Origin: Arthrobacter agilis
Lineage (GTDB): Bacteria > Actinomycetota > Actinomycetes > Actinomycetales > Micrococcaceae
Length of the DNA: 64,000 bases
Assembly: GCF_030816075.1 (NCBI RefSeq)
Contig: NZ_JAUSXO010000001.1
Coordinates: 1,612,001-1,676,000, forward strand
Direction of reading: 5' to 3'
Positions within the stretch are counted from its first letter, which is position 1, and each line of letters starts with the position of its first letter. Positions 57,268-64,000 of this stretch are shown piece after piece. A program made the position numbers and the translations under genes. The notes under the pieces were generated by a model, which ran no database searches, had not been told where the DNA came from, and was given only the letters and a program-made list of their open reading frames with translations.

Positions 57268-57296
57268 AGGACATGCCCATGATCCTCGCCTATGAT
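57268..57296 (+). promoter_or_regulatory. probable promoter of the antitoxin-like gene
   Basis: AGGACA (57268-57273) and TATGAT (57291-57296) are spaced by 17 bases. The start codon follows 50 bp downstream with AAAGGAGGT before it. Confidence 0.5.
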
Positions 57297-57345
57297 GGTC
57301 GGAGCGGAAACGGTCCTGCGTTTCCACGACCGAAAGGAGGTGTCC

Positions 57346-57597
57346 GTGGGTTTATTGGACGGGCTCAAGGGCAAGGCCGGCACCCTCGCGGGTAAGGCGA
57401 CCGAACTCATTGGCGATAATTCCGACAAGGTGAAGAACGGCATCGGGAAGGCCGGCGATTTCGTCGACGGCAAGACCCATGGCAAGTACTCGCACCACAT
57501 CGACGGAGTGCAGACGAAGGCTTCCGAGATGGTCGATCAGATCGACAAGAAGGACGGCAAGGGCGACGTCGGCCCTACCCCTCCGCCGGCCGTGTGA
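57346..57597 (+). CDS. MT0933-like antitoxin family protein
   Basis: An 83-residue, Lys/Gly/Asp-rich amphipathic protein matching the Rv0909/MT0933 antitoxin-like family: GLLDGLKGKAGTLAGKATEL, then IGDNSDKVKNGIGKAGDFVD and a KTHGKYS block. Rv0909 of M. tuberculosis pairs with a toxin, but no toxin gene is adjacent here; many actinobacteria carry this gene alone. The GTG start has a perfect AAAGGAGGT. It may be highly translated. Whether it is an antitoxin or a stress-type small protein is open. Confidence 0.75.
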   Translation: MGLLDGLKGKAGTLAGKATELIGDNSDKVKNGIGKAGDFVDGKTHGKYSHHIDGVQTKASEMVDQIDKKDGKGDVGPTPPPAV

Positions 57598-57616
57598 TCC
57601 CAGCCTGGCAATAAGG

Positions 57617-57660
57617 AGCGCCGGTCCCGCCGAGAGGCGGCACCGGCGCTTCCTGCTTTT
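57617..57660 (+). terminator. terminator after the antitoxin-like gene
   Basis: AGCGCCGGT (57617-57625) pairs with ACCGGCGCT (57642-57650). An inner CCGCC/GGCGG pairing around GAGA lengthens the stem, and a TTCCTGCTTTT tail follows. It lies 20 bp past the stop codon. Confidence 0.75.
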
Positions 57661-57705
57661 CCGGCCGACCCCCCACCCGGCCGCGATCCGCTCCGAGCGG
57701 CGGGG

Positions 57706-58737
57706 CTAGCTCGCGACGTCGCTCCCCTGCCGCGCGAGCGCCGTCAGGCGGGACACCGCCCGGTAGTACTTCTTCATGTACCCGCCGCCCATCATCTCCT
57801 CCGTGAAGAGCTTGTCGAAGGTGGTGCCGCTCGCCATGATCGGCACGTCCCTGTCGTAGAGGCGGTCGGCCAGGACCACGAACCGCAGTGCCACGGCCTG
57901 CTCCGTGATGGTCTGCACGTTGTGCCAGGCCACTGCGTCGACGCCGTCGAGCAGCTGCCGGTAGCGGCTCGGGTGCACGTCGGCCAGGTGCCGGATGAGC
58001 TCGGGGAAGTCGTCCTCCGCCAGGACTCCCGCCGAGTAGGCGGCGATCCGGTCCCGCAGGGCGGCGTCGTCGATCGCCTCCGGTGCGTGCGGCAGGCCGC
58101 GGTGGCGGTAGTCCTCGCCGTCGATCCGCGCGACCTCGAACTGGTCCGCGAGGACCTGGATCTCCCGCTGGAAGTCCTCCGCCGCGAACCGCCCGTCCCC
58201 GAGGGAGCCCGGGAGCGTGTTGGACGTGGCCGCGAGCTTCACGCCCGCGTCGGCGAGTTCCCGCATGAGGCGGGACATCAGGACGGTGTCGCCCGGGTCG
58301 TCGAGCTCGAACTCGTCGATGCAGACGAGGCTGTAGCCGCTGAGGGCATCGACGGTCTTGCGGAAGCTCAGGGCGCCGACGAGGTTCGTGTACTCGACGA
58401 ACGTGCCGAACGCCTTCCGGCCCGAGGACGCATGCCACAGGGAGGCGAGGAGGTGGGTCTTGCCGACGCCGAACCCGCCGTCGAGGTAGATGCCGGCCCG
58501 CGTGGCCGGCTTCTTCCCGCCGAACAGCCTACGCAGGCCCGACGGCTCGGGCTCGTTGACCGCTCCGGCGAAGTCGCGGAGCTTGGTGACGGCCGCCGCC
58601 TGGGAGGGCTGCTGCGGATCGGGGCGGTAGGTGTCGAAGGATACCTCGCCGAAGCGGGGCGACGGGTAGAAGCCGTCCAGCAACTCATCGACGGAGACCT
58701 TCGGGGAACGCTCTGTCAGGTGTTCGATGGCTGGCAC
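57706..58737 (-). CDS. zapE: cell division protein ZapE (AFG1-like ATPase)
   Basis: A 343-residue AFG1/ZapE P-loop ATPase. Walker A is LDGGFGVGKTHLLASLWH near 85-100; Walker B is LVCIDEFELDDPGDTV near 145. Sensor blocks LAATSNTLPGSLGDGRF and FVVLADRLYDRDVPI also fit. In E. coli ZapE binds FtsZ and is needed for division under stress; the mitochondrial relative acts in protein quality control. In actinobacteria the role is not established. It is monocistronic and divergent from the rhodanese gene. Confidence 0.9.
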   Translation of the reverse strand: MPAIEHLTERSPKVSVDELLDGFYPSPRFGEVSFDTYRPDPQQPSQAAAVTKLRDFAGAVNEPEPSGLRRLFGGKKPATRAGIYLDGGFGVGKTHLLASLWHASSGRKAFGTFVEYTNLVGALSFRKTVDALSGYSLVCIDEFELDDPGDTVLMSRLMRELADAGVKLAATSNTLPGSLGDGRFAAEDFQREIQVLADQFEVARIDGEDYRHRGLPHAPEAIDDAALRDRIAAYSAGVLAEDDFPELIRHLADVHPSRYRQLLDGVDAVAWHNVQTITEQAVALRFVVLADRLYDRDVPIMASGTTFDKLFTEEMMGGGYMKKYYRAVSRLTALARQGSDVAS

Positions 58738-59051
58738 GGATCTGGACCGCTTTCTCTTGTCCGGCGAGGTCGTCGGGAACGGCTCTGCACGCGGCCGTTC
58801 CGCTACGCAAGACTACGGCAACGGCCCCTGCGCGCCCGCGCGCCCGTCCGGGGCGGTGGGGGTCTTGACCCGGGCTGCGGCCCGGGGTCCCGCCCGGCCC
58901 GCAGCTGCACCGGCGAGCGCCGCGGGGCACTCCGGTGTGCGCCGGAGCACCCCGGAGCACCGGAAGCAATCGGCGTGCCGCGTGGTTAGGCTAGGTGGAA
59001 AGACACCGGACCGCACGCCGCGCGTGCCCCCAAGCCATGCGAGAGGCCCCC
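58738..59051. other. 314-bp divergent region between zapE and the sulfurtransferase gene
   Basis: No gene is visible. It is very GC-rich with dyads such as CCCGGGCTGCGGCCCGGG near 58868-58885. A TAGGCT box at 58987-58992 could be a -10 element for the sulfurtransferase gene, but no good -35 partner is seen. Confidence 0.4.
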
Positions 59052-59978
59052 ATGACCCTGACTGCAGATCCACAGGACAAGTTCGCCGAGTACGCCCACC
59101 CCGAACGGCTCGTCTCCACCGGCTGGCTGGCCGAGAACCTCGGATCCGCGGGCCTCGTGGTCGTCGAGTCCGACGAGGACGTCCTGCTGTACGAGACCGG
59201 CCACGTGCCCGGCGCCGTGAAGATCGACTGGCACACGGAGCTGAACGACGAGGTGACCCGCGACTACATCGACGGCGAGGGCTTCGCCCGCCTCATGGCC
59301 GCCAAGGGCATCGCCCGCGACTCGACAGTCGTGATCTACGGCGACAAGAGCAACTGGTGGGCCGCCTACGCGCTCTGGGTCTTCACCCTGTTCGGACACG
59401 AGGACGTCCGCCTGCTCGACGGCGGACGCGACAAGTGGGTCGCGGAGGGCCGGGACATGACCACGGACCGGCCCGGGATCGTGGCCTCGGAGTACCCCGT
59501 CGTCGAGCGCGACGACGCCCCCGTCCGGGCCTACCTCGCCGACGTCCTGGCGCACCTGGGCAACCCGCTGATCGACGTCCGGTCCGGCGACGAGTACACG
59601 GGTGCCCGCACCACCATGCCCGCCTACCCGGAGGAGGGGGCCCTCCGCGGCGGGCACATCCCCACGGCCCGCTCGGTCCCCTGGGCGCGCGCCGCGGCCG
59701 AGGACGGGACGTTCCGCACGCGCGCCGAGCTCGACGCCATCTACCGGGACGAAGCGGGCCTGCAGGACGGCGACGACGTCGTCGCCTACTGCCGGATCGG
59801 TGAGCGGTCCAGCCACACCTGGTTCGTCCTCACCCACCTGCTCGGCTTCGAGAAGGTACGGAACTACGACGGCTCGTGGACGGAATGGGGCAACGCGGTG
59901 CGTGTCCCGATCGTCCGCGGCAGCGAGCCCGGCGAAGCACCCGCGCAGGCAGTGTCGGCAGCGCAGGCCGGACGATGA
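59052..59978 (+). CDS. sulfurtransferase (thiosulfate / 3-mercaptopyruvate type)
   Basis: A 308-residue tandem rhodanese protein. The N-terminal inactive domain covers about 20-150 ([39 protein letters not shown]). The C-terminal domain has [24 protein letters not shown] and the active loop [14 protein letters not shown]. The CRIGERS loop is the thiosulfate-type sequence found in actinobacterial CysA/SseA proteins, so the donor is probably thiosulfate. It overlaps the SufE gene as ATGA, so the two are translated together. They likely hand over a persulfide. Confidence 0.92.
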   Translation: MTLTADPQDKFAEYAHPERLVSTGWLAENLGSAGLVVVESDEDVLLYETGHVPGAVKIDWHTELNDEVTRDYIDGEGFARLMAAKGIARDSTVVIYGDKSNWWAAYALWVFTLFGHEDVRLLDGGRDKWVAEGRDMTTDRPGIVASEYPVVERDDAPVRAYLADVLAHLGNPLIDVRSGDEYTGARTTMPAYPEEGALRGGHIPTARSVPWARAAAEDGTFRTRAELDAIYRDEAGLQDGDDVVAYCRIGERSSHTWFVLTHLLGFEKVRNYDGSWTEWGNAVRVPIVRGSEPGEAPAQAVSAAQAGR

Positions 59979-60415
59979 CCACCGAGGCCATCCCCGCGAA
60001 GCTCGCGGAGATCATCGACGACTTCCAGGACCTCACCGAGCCGGACCGGCTGCAGCTCCTCCTCGACTTCTCCCGCGAGCTGCCGGCCCTTCCCGAGCGC
60101 TACGGGCAGCACCCCGAGCTGCTCGAGCAGGTCGTCGAGTGCCAGAGCCCGCTGTTCCTGACGATGGAGATCGGCGCGGAGCCCGAACGGCCGGTGCACC
60201 TCTTCTTCTCGGCGCCGCCCGAGGCGCCGACGACCCGCGGGTTCGCGGGCGTGCTGCTGGAGGGCCTCGACGGGCTCCCTGCCGCGGAGGTCCTCGCGGT
60301 GCCGGACGACGTGCCGGACCGTCTGGGCCTCACCCGCGCCATCACCCCCCTGCGCATGCGCGGCATGGCGGCCATGCTGGGACGGATCAAGCGGAAGATC
60401 AGGGAAGCGCAGTAG
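59975..60415 (+). CDS. SufE family protein
   Basis: A 146-residue SufE homologue. The core shows [33 protein letters not shown] and [14 protein letters not shown]; the Cys in ECQSP is the sulfur-accepting residue. The C-terminal LTPxR-like end is [18 protein letters not shown]. SufE takes sulfur from SufS to SufBCD in Fe-S assembly. Here it is paired with a rhodanese instead of sufS, common in Actinobacteria. It converges with the next gene, with a 17-bp overlap at the 3' ends. Confidence 0.9.
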   Translation: MTTEAIPAKLAEIIDDFQDLTEPDRLQLLLDFSRELPALPERYGQHPELLEQVVECQSPLFLTMEIGAEPERPVHLFFSAPPEAPTTRGFAGVLLEGLDGLPAAEVLAVPDDVPDRLGLTRAITPLRMRGMAAMLGRIKRKIREAQ

Positions 60416-61676
60416 CGTCGGGCCTCCCGGCGTCGGGCGCCTTCCCGCCCGGGAGCGTACGCCCGAACAGGAGGCCGTCGAGCCAGCGCTCGACGACGGA
60501 CTCCCACCGCTGCGGGTCGACGTTCCACTCCTTCGTGTGGCGGGCGTGGTGGAACCGCTCCAGCGTCACGAAGGCCGGGTTCCTGGCGGCCAGCTCGGCC
60601 GAGGGGCCGATGGGCACGAACTCGTCGTCCTCGCTGTGCAGCACGAGCGTCGGCAGGGTCAGCTGCTCGGCGCGGGCGATCCAGTCCATGCTCTTGAGGT
60701 CGAGCGGCGCGGCGAGTCCGGTGATCCGCCGGGCACGCTGGCTCGCGAGGAGGTACTGGCCCAGGAGGCCCACGCGGGCCGGGATGCGGTTCAGCTCGGC
60801 ATGGTGCGCGAGCACCTCGATCCAGTTGATGACGGGGCCGTCGAGCACGAGCGCGGTGATGCGGCTCCGATGCCGCGAGAGGTCCGCCGTCCGCAGGGCG
60901 ATGGCCCCGCCCATGGACCACCCGAACAGGACGACGTCGCGGGCGCCGTGCGCCACCGCGTAGTCGATCGCCGCATCGACGTCGTGCCACTCGGTCATCC
61001 CGAGGCCGTACCGGCCGTCCGGCGCCGAGGGGGCCTCGCCGTCGTTCCGGTAGGACAGCACCAGGCTCGTCATGCCGAGCCGGCGTGCCGGCGGGAGGGC
61101 GCGCATCGCCTCGTTGCGGGACGCACCGCGGCCGTGCACCATGATGGCCCACGTCCGGGCCGGCGCCTCCGCCCGGACCAGCCAGGCCGGAGCGGAACCG
61201 CCCTCGACCGGGATGAGGACCTCCTCGTCGGCGAAGCCCAGGCCCGACGGCGACGGGTAGGTGGCACCGCCCCACCAGCCGCGGGTCGCGGACCCGAGGT
61301 CGCCCGTGTAGACCTTCTCGACGTCCCGCTCGACCGTGCCCTCGCGGGGCACGTAGGAGCGGATGGCGCCGATGCGGGCGTGCCCCTCGCCGCGGTCGAA
61401 GTGGAGGCTGTAGGTGCCCTCGACGGTCGTGTCCTCGTTCGCCGGGAGGATCACGGTCTGGTTCCCGGGGGGTCCCACGACGGCGAGGATGTCCAGGTTC
61501 TCCTCGCGCCCGCGCGGCGGCGTCACGATCTGCCGCGCGAAGTACACCGCGAGTCCGGAGACCACTCCGGCCGCCGAGGAGGCCAGGGCCGCTCCCGCCC
61601 CCACGCCGAGCGCCGTCCACTTGAGCCAGGGCGCAGGGACCCGCTGCACCGCGGGCGTCGACCTTCCAGTTGCCAT
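60399..61676 (-). CDS. membrane-anchored alpha/beta hydrolase
   Basis: A 425-residue protein with one N-terminal helix (ALGVGAGAALASSAAGVVSG). The alpha/beta hydrolase domain starts about 150. Signatures are TWAIMVHGRGASRNEAMRAL (oxyanion), MTSLVLSYRNDG, the nucleophile elbow FGWSMGGAIAL (GWSMGG, Ser about 255), LHSEDDEFVP (Asp) and FHHARHTKEWN (His). It could be a lipase/esterase or peptidase-like enzyme acting at the membrane. The ATG at 61676 follows GGAGG. It is divergent from the small gene at 61784. Confidence 0.82.
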   Translation of the reverse strand: MATGRSTPAVQRVPAPWLKWTALGVGAGAALASSAAGVVSGLAVYFARQIVTPPRGREENLDILAVVGPPGNQTVILPANEDTTVEGTYSLHFDRGEGHARIGAIRSYVPREGTVERDVEKVYTGDLGSATRGWWGGATYPSPSGLGFADEEVLIPVEGGSAPAWLVRAEAPARTWAIMVHGRGASRNEAMRALPPARRLGMTSLVLSYRNDGEAPSAPDGRYGLGMTEWHDVDAAIDYAVAHGARDVVLFGWSMGGAIALRTADLSRHRSRITALVLDGPVINWIEVLAHHAELNRIPARVGLLGQYLLASQRARRITGLAAPLDLKSMDWIARAEQLTLPTLVLHSEDDEFVPIGPSAELAARNPAFVTLERFHHARHTKEWNVDPQRWESVVERWLDGLLFGRTLPGGKAPDAGRPDATALP

Positions 61677-61783
61677 GCCTCCATTTCTACCCTGCTTGCA
61701 CCCCGCCCCGCCAAGCATCGCCGATTCGCCACACCCTCCCGCGGCCGGGATCCGCTGCCGAGGTCCCGCAGTACAGTGGCGCC

Positions 61784-62269
61784 ATGACCGAAACGATCCT
61801 CGTGCTGACCGAGGAAGCCCTGACCCAGCCCGATCTCGCCAATCTCCGGTCCCTGCAGGGAGAGGAGCCGGCGGACGTGGTCGTCCTGATCCCCGAGGAC
61901 CGCGACGAGTCCGTGCTCGGCGAGTTCTTCCGGCACCTGAGCCTGTTCGAGGTGGGTGAGGCCTTCCGGTCCTTCTCCTCGGACGACCGGCACCACGACG
62001 AGGCTGCGGCGCGCACCGCCCTCGAGGTATCGCTGCGGCTCCTCATGGACGAGGGGTACGCCGCGCGCGGCCGGACCACGACGGGGAACCCGGTGGACGC
62101 GCTCGTGCAGGAGGCCGCGGACACCGGGGCCGCGCAGGCCGTGGTCATCACGCGCCCCCATGCCGTGGCGGACACCCTGCACCGGGACTGGGCCAATCGG
62201 GCGCAGGACAAGCTCGGGATCGCCGTGCTGCACCTGTACTCGGGCTCGGGATTTATTGGTGACTCCTAG
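61784..62269 (+). CDS. hypothetical Rossmann-like protein
   Basis: A 161-residue soluble protein, acidic, with alternating strand/helix pattern: [51 protein letters not shown] and a hydrophobic last strand ([16 protein letters not shown]). It resembles universal-stress-like small proteins without the ATP motif GxxGxxSxx. Found upstream of msrB by 14 bp, so probably co-transcribed with it. Function unknown. Confidence 0.7.
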   Translation: MTETILVLTEEALTQPDLANLRSLQGEEPADVVVLIPEDRDESVLGEFFRHLSLFEVGEAFRSFSSDDRHHDEAAARTALEVSLRLLMDEGYAARGRTTTGNPVDALVQEAADTGAAQAVVITRPHAVADTLHRDWANRAQDKLGIAVLHLYSGSGFIGDS

Positions 62270-62283
62270 GCGTTGCACGCACT

Positions 62284-62709
62284 ATGACTACCGAACATGA
62301 TGCGTACCGGCCCGCTATCCAGAAGTCCGACGACGAGTGGCGGCAGGAACTGACCCCGCAGGAGTTCCAGGTGCTGCGCAAGGCCGGCACGGAGCGCCCC
62401 TACACCGGGGAGTACTACGACGCGAAGACCGCGGGCACGTACGCGTGCCGTGCGTGCGGGGCGGAGCTCTTCACGAGCAACGAGAAGTTCGACTCCCACT
62501 GCGGGTGGCCCTCCTTCTGGGCGCCGCTGGCCGAGGACAAGGTCCGCTACCTGCACGATCGCTCGCTCGGCATGGAACGCATCGAGGTGCGCTGTGCACG
62601 CTGCGACTCGCACCTCGGCCACCTCTTCAAGGGCGAGGGCTTCGACACGCCCACCGACCAGCGCTTCTGCATCAACTCCATCTCCATGACGCTGGTGCCC
62701 GCCGAGTAA
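62284..62709 (+). CDS. msrB: peptide-methionine (R)-S-oxide reductase
   Basis: A 141-residue MsrB repairing oxidised methionine (R form) in proteins. The start [20 protein letters not shown] leads to [12 protein letters not shown]. The zinc site is CRACGAEL and [10 protein letters not shown] (two CxxC), GWPSFWAP follows the first, and the catalytic Cys lies in RFCINSISM near the C-terminus. No upstream Cys partner is obvious in the resolving position, so thioredoxin may act directly. It is the second gene of its unit. Confidence 0.95.
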   Translation: MTTEHDAYRPAIQKSDDEWRQELTPQEFQVLRKAGTERPYTGEYYDAKTAGTYACRACGAELFTSNEKFDSHCGWPSFWAPLAEDKVRYLHDRSLGMERIEVRCARCDSHLGHLFKGEGFDTPTDQRFCINSISMTLVPAE

Positions 62710-62742
62710 CGGGACGGGTGCCGACGCGCACCGCGCTCCCGG

Positions 62743-62767
62743 AAGGCCGGTCTTCGGGCCGGCCTTT
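62743..62767 (+). terminator. terminator after msrB
   Basis: AAGGCCGG (62743-62750) pairs with CCGGCCTT (62759-62766) around TCTTCGGG, with only a short T-tail. It closes the unit that includes msrB. Confidence 0.65.
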
Positions 62768-62835
62768 CGCGTGCCCCTGCTGTGAAGCCGCGCTGATCCT
62801 CCGGCGTCGGGTCCTCCCGGCGAGCATAAGTTCTG

Positions 62836-62856
62836 CTTTTGTAAGTCTTCCAAAAG
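62836..62856. promoter_or_regulatory. interrupted palindrome upstream of the DUF6421 gene
   Basis: CTTTTG (62836-62841) and CAAAAG (62851-62856) are symmetrical around nine bases. The sequence also contains two GTAAGT direct repeats in the same AT-rich island, 75 bp before the start codon. This looks like an operator for a dimeric regulator, overlapping the promoter. Confidence 0.5.
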
Positions 62857-62931
62857 TGTAAGTATCCCTGTTCATGTTGCTACTCTCACGGCAACGACCA
62901 GCGATGCATCCCACCGACGAAAGCAGGAGCC

Positions 62932-64000
62932 ATGACCGTCACTCCGCTCGCCCCCGTAGACAACAGGCCGCAGGAACACCCCGCGTGGCACGCCCTCAAG
63001 GACGCGGCGCACCGGTTGCGCCTCCTGCAGGTCAAGGACGGCTCCGTCCCCGACCCGGAGCACCACGCCGAGGCGGCGGCCTGCACGGACGCCATCACGT
63101 CCGCCGTCCGGGAGCTCGCTCCCCTGTTCCCGCACGACGCCGACTACCTGAGCCGCACCGTCACGGCCTTCGAGGCCTGGCGCTCCGCAGGGTTCGCCGT
63201 GCCCGACTTCCTCGAGCCGCTGCTCGCACTGCAGCCCCAGCTGGACCGGGTCGACGGCCTCCAGCACCTCGTGGTCTTCCCGATGTACACGCAGAACGGC
63301 AGCACCAGCCGCCTCGTGGAGGCCGTGCTCATCGAGGTCCTCTGGCCGGAGTTCATCGGCGAGCTCGAGGCCGGCGAGTACTCCAATGCGCTCTTCGTGC
63401 CCATCCGCTTCCTCGACTTCACGGACGGGTACAACACCAACTCCGCCGTGCTGTTCCCCGAGACGGTCGCCGTCAGTTCCACCCCGACCTTCACCTGGGG
63501 CGCCATCTTCGCGGACCGCGAGGCCGCCCGCTTCCGCCGGGTGGTCCGCGCCGCAGCGGAAATCACGCGTCTCGACCTGCCCGAGGACGCCCTGGAGCTC
63601 CTCGACGACCAGCAGCTCACCGAGGAGACGTTCGTGATGTGGGACCTCATCCACGACCGCACCCACATGCGCGGCGACCTGCCCTTCGACCCGTTCATGA
63701 TCAAGCAGCGCATGCCGTTCTTCCTGTACTCGCTCGAGGAGCTGCGCTGCGACCTGACGGCCTTCCGCGAGTCCGTGCGGATCGCACAGGACGACGACGC
63801 GTCCCCCGAGGCACGCCGGCACGCGCGGCTCGTGCAGTACGCCGTCATCTTCGACCGCATCTTCCGCTTCAGCATCACGGGCAGCCGCGTGCGCAACTAC
63901 GACGGCCTGGGCGGCCAGCTGCTCTTCGCGTGGATGCACCAGCACCGGGTGCTGCACTGGACCGACACCAAGCTGACGATCGACTGGGACGAGGTCGCCG
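62932..64000 (+). CDS. DUF6421 family protein (3' end cut by window edge)
   Basis: The first 356 codons of a larger protein. The sequence is mostly helical and soluble: AWHALKDAAHRLRLLQ, HLVVFPMYTQNGSTSRLVEA, LFVPIRFLDFTDGYNTNSAV and MWDLIHDRTHMRGDLPFD. The HDRTHMRGD segment with paired His/Asp and acidic residues could bind metal, but I know no biochemical role for the family. CAGGAGC precedes the ATG by one base, and an operator-like palindrome lies upstream. It stays open to the last base of the window. Confidence 0.75.
   Translation, partial: MTVTPLAPVDNRPQEHPAWHALKDAAHRLRLLQVKDGSVPDPEHHAEAAACTDAITSAVRELAPLFPHDADYLSRTVTAFEAWRSAGFAVPDFLEPLLALQPQLDRVDGLQHLVVFPMYTQNGSTSRLVEAVLIEVLWPEFIGELEAGEYSNALFVPIRFLDFTDGYNTNSAVLFPETVAVSSTPTFTWGAIFADREAARFRRVVRAAAEITRLDLPEDALELLDDQQLTEETFVMWDLIHDRTHMRGDLPFDPFMIKQRMPFFLYSLEELRCDLTAFRESVRIAQDDDASPEARRHARLVQYAVIFDRIFRFSITGSRVRNYDGLGGQLLFAWMHQHRVLHWTDTKLTIDWDEVA

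Noticed and set aside
57136-57280. Minus-strand frames reading RRDSNPRHP-like peptides at the tRNA-Gly genes
   Set aside because: These are the well-known artefacts of translating tRNA genes in reverse; the cloverleaf is certain.

Overview
The window looks like chromosomal DNA of a high-GC actinobacterium, most likely a member of the Micrococcaceae (Arthrobacter-like). The clues are an actinobacterial integration host factor (MihF), a PriA without helicase motifs, an acVLRF1-type release factor next to rarA, a MT0933-like antitoxin, DUF6421, many GTG starts and a strongly GC-biased third codon position. The genus is an inference from gene content; no 16S rRNA is present. No insertion sequence, integrase, prophage or CRISPR array is visible.

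Two regions differ in style. From 1 to about 20.6 kb lies a variable, accessory-like stretch of short transcription units on both strands. It holds a truncated CPA1 Na+/H+ antiporter, DUF2252, a class II glutamine amidotransferase, a CNNM/CorC transporter-like protein, DUF1508, DUF6766, DUF427, a rifampin ADP-ribosyltransferase (arr), RidA, a TPR protein, an S66 peptidase, orphan membrane proteins, a YpeA-like GNAT, a lipoprotein and a lone EAL protein. Within it, 15.05-19.18 kb forms a module: a membrane-anchored DJ-1/PfpI protein, a frameshifted GlxA-type AraC regulator whose sensor domain resembles it, and a membrane alpha/beta hydrolase. The DJ-1 gene and the hydrolase gene are preceded by copies of one 52-bp element (43/52 identical, ungapped).

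From 20.6 to 56.6 kb lies a dense core block, nearly all on the minus strand. Read in the direction of transcription it runs: PD-(D/E)XK nuclease; def-fmt-rsmB-rpe; rarA; rpsD; a DUF948 protein and a small membrane protein; alaS-ruvX-mltG-aroE-aroC-aroK-aroB; efp-nusB; the pyrimidine operon pyrR-pyrB-pyrC-(PH-like)-carA-carB-pyrF; mihF-gmk-rpoZ-coaBC-metK-priA. Only prsW and acVLRF1 are on the plus strand. Every junction in the pyr operon overlaps (1 to 13 bp), which suggests translational coupling.

From 56.7 to 64 kb lie a tRNA cluster (Gly-Cys-Val-Gly, the two Gly genes identical), an antitoxin-like gene, zapE, a coupled rhodanese/SufE pair, a membrane alpha/beta hydrolase, a small unknown protein, msrB and the 5' part of a DUF6421 gene that runs off the right edge.
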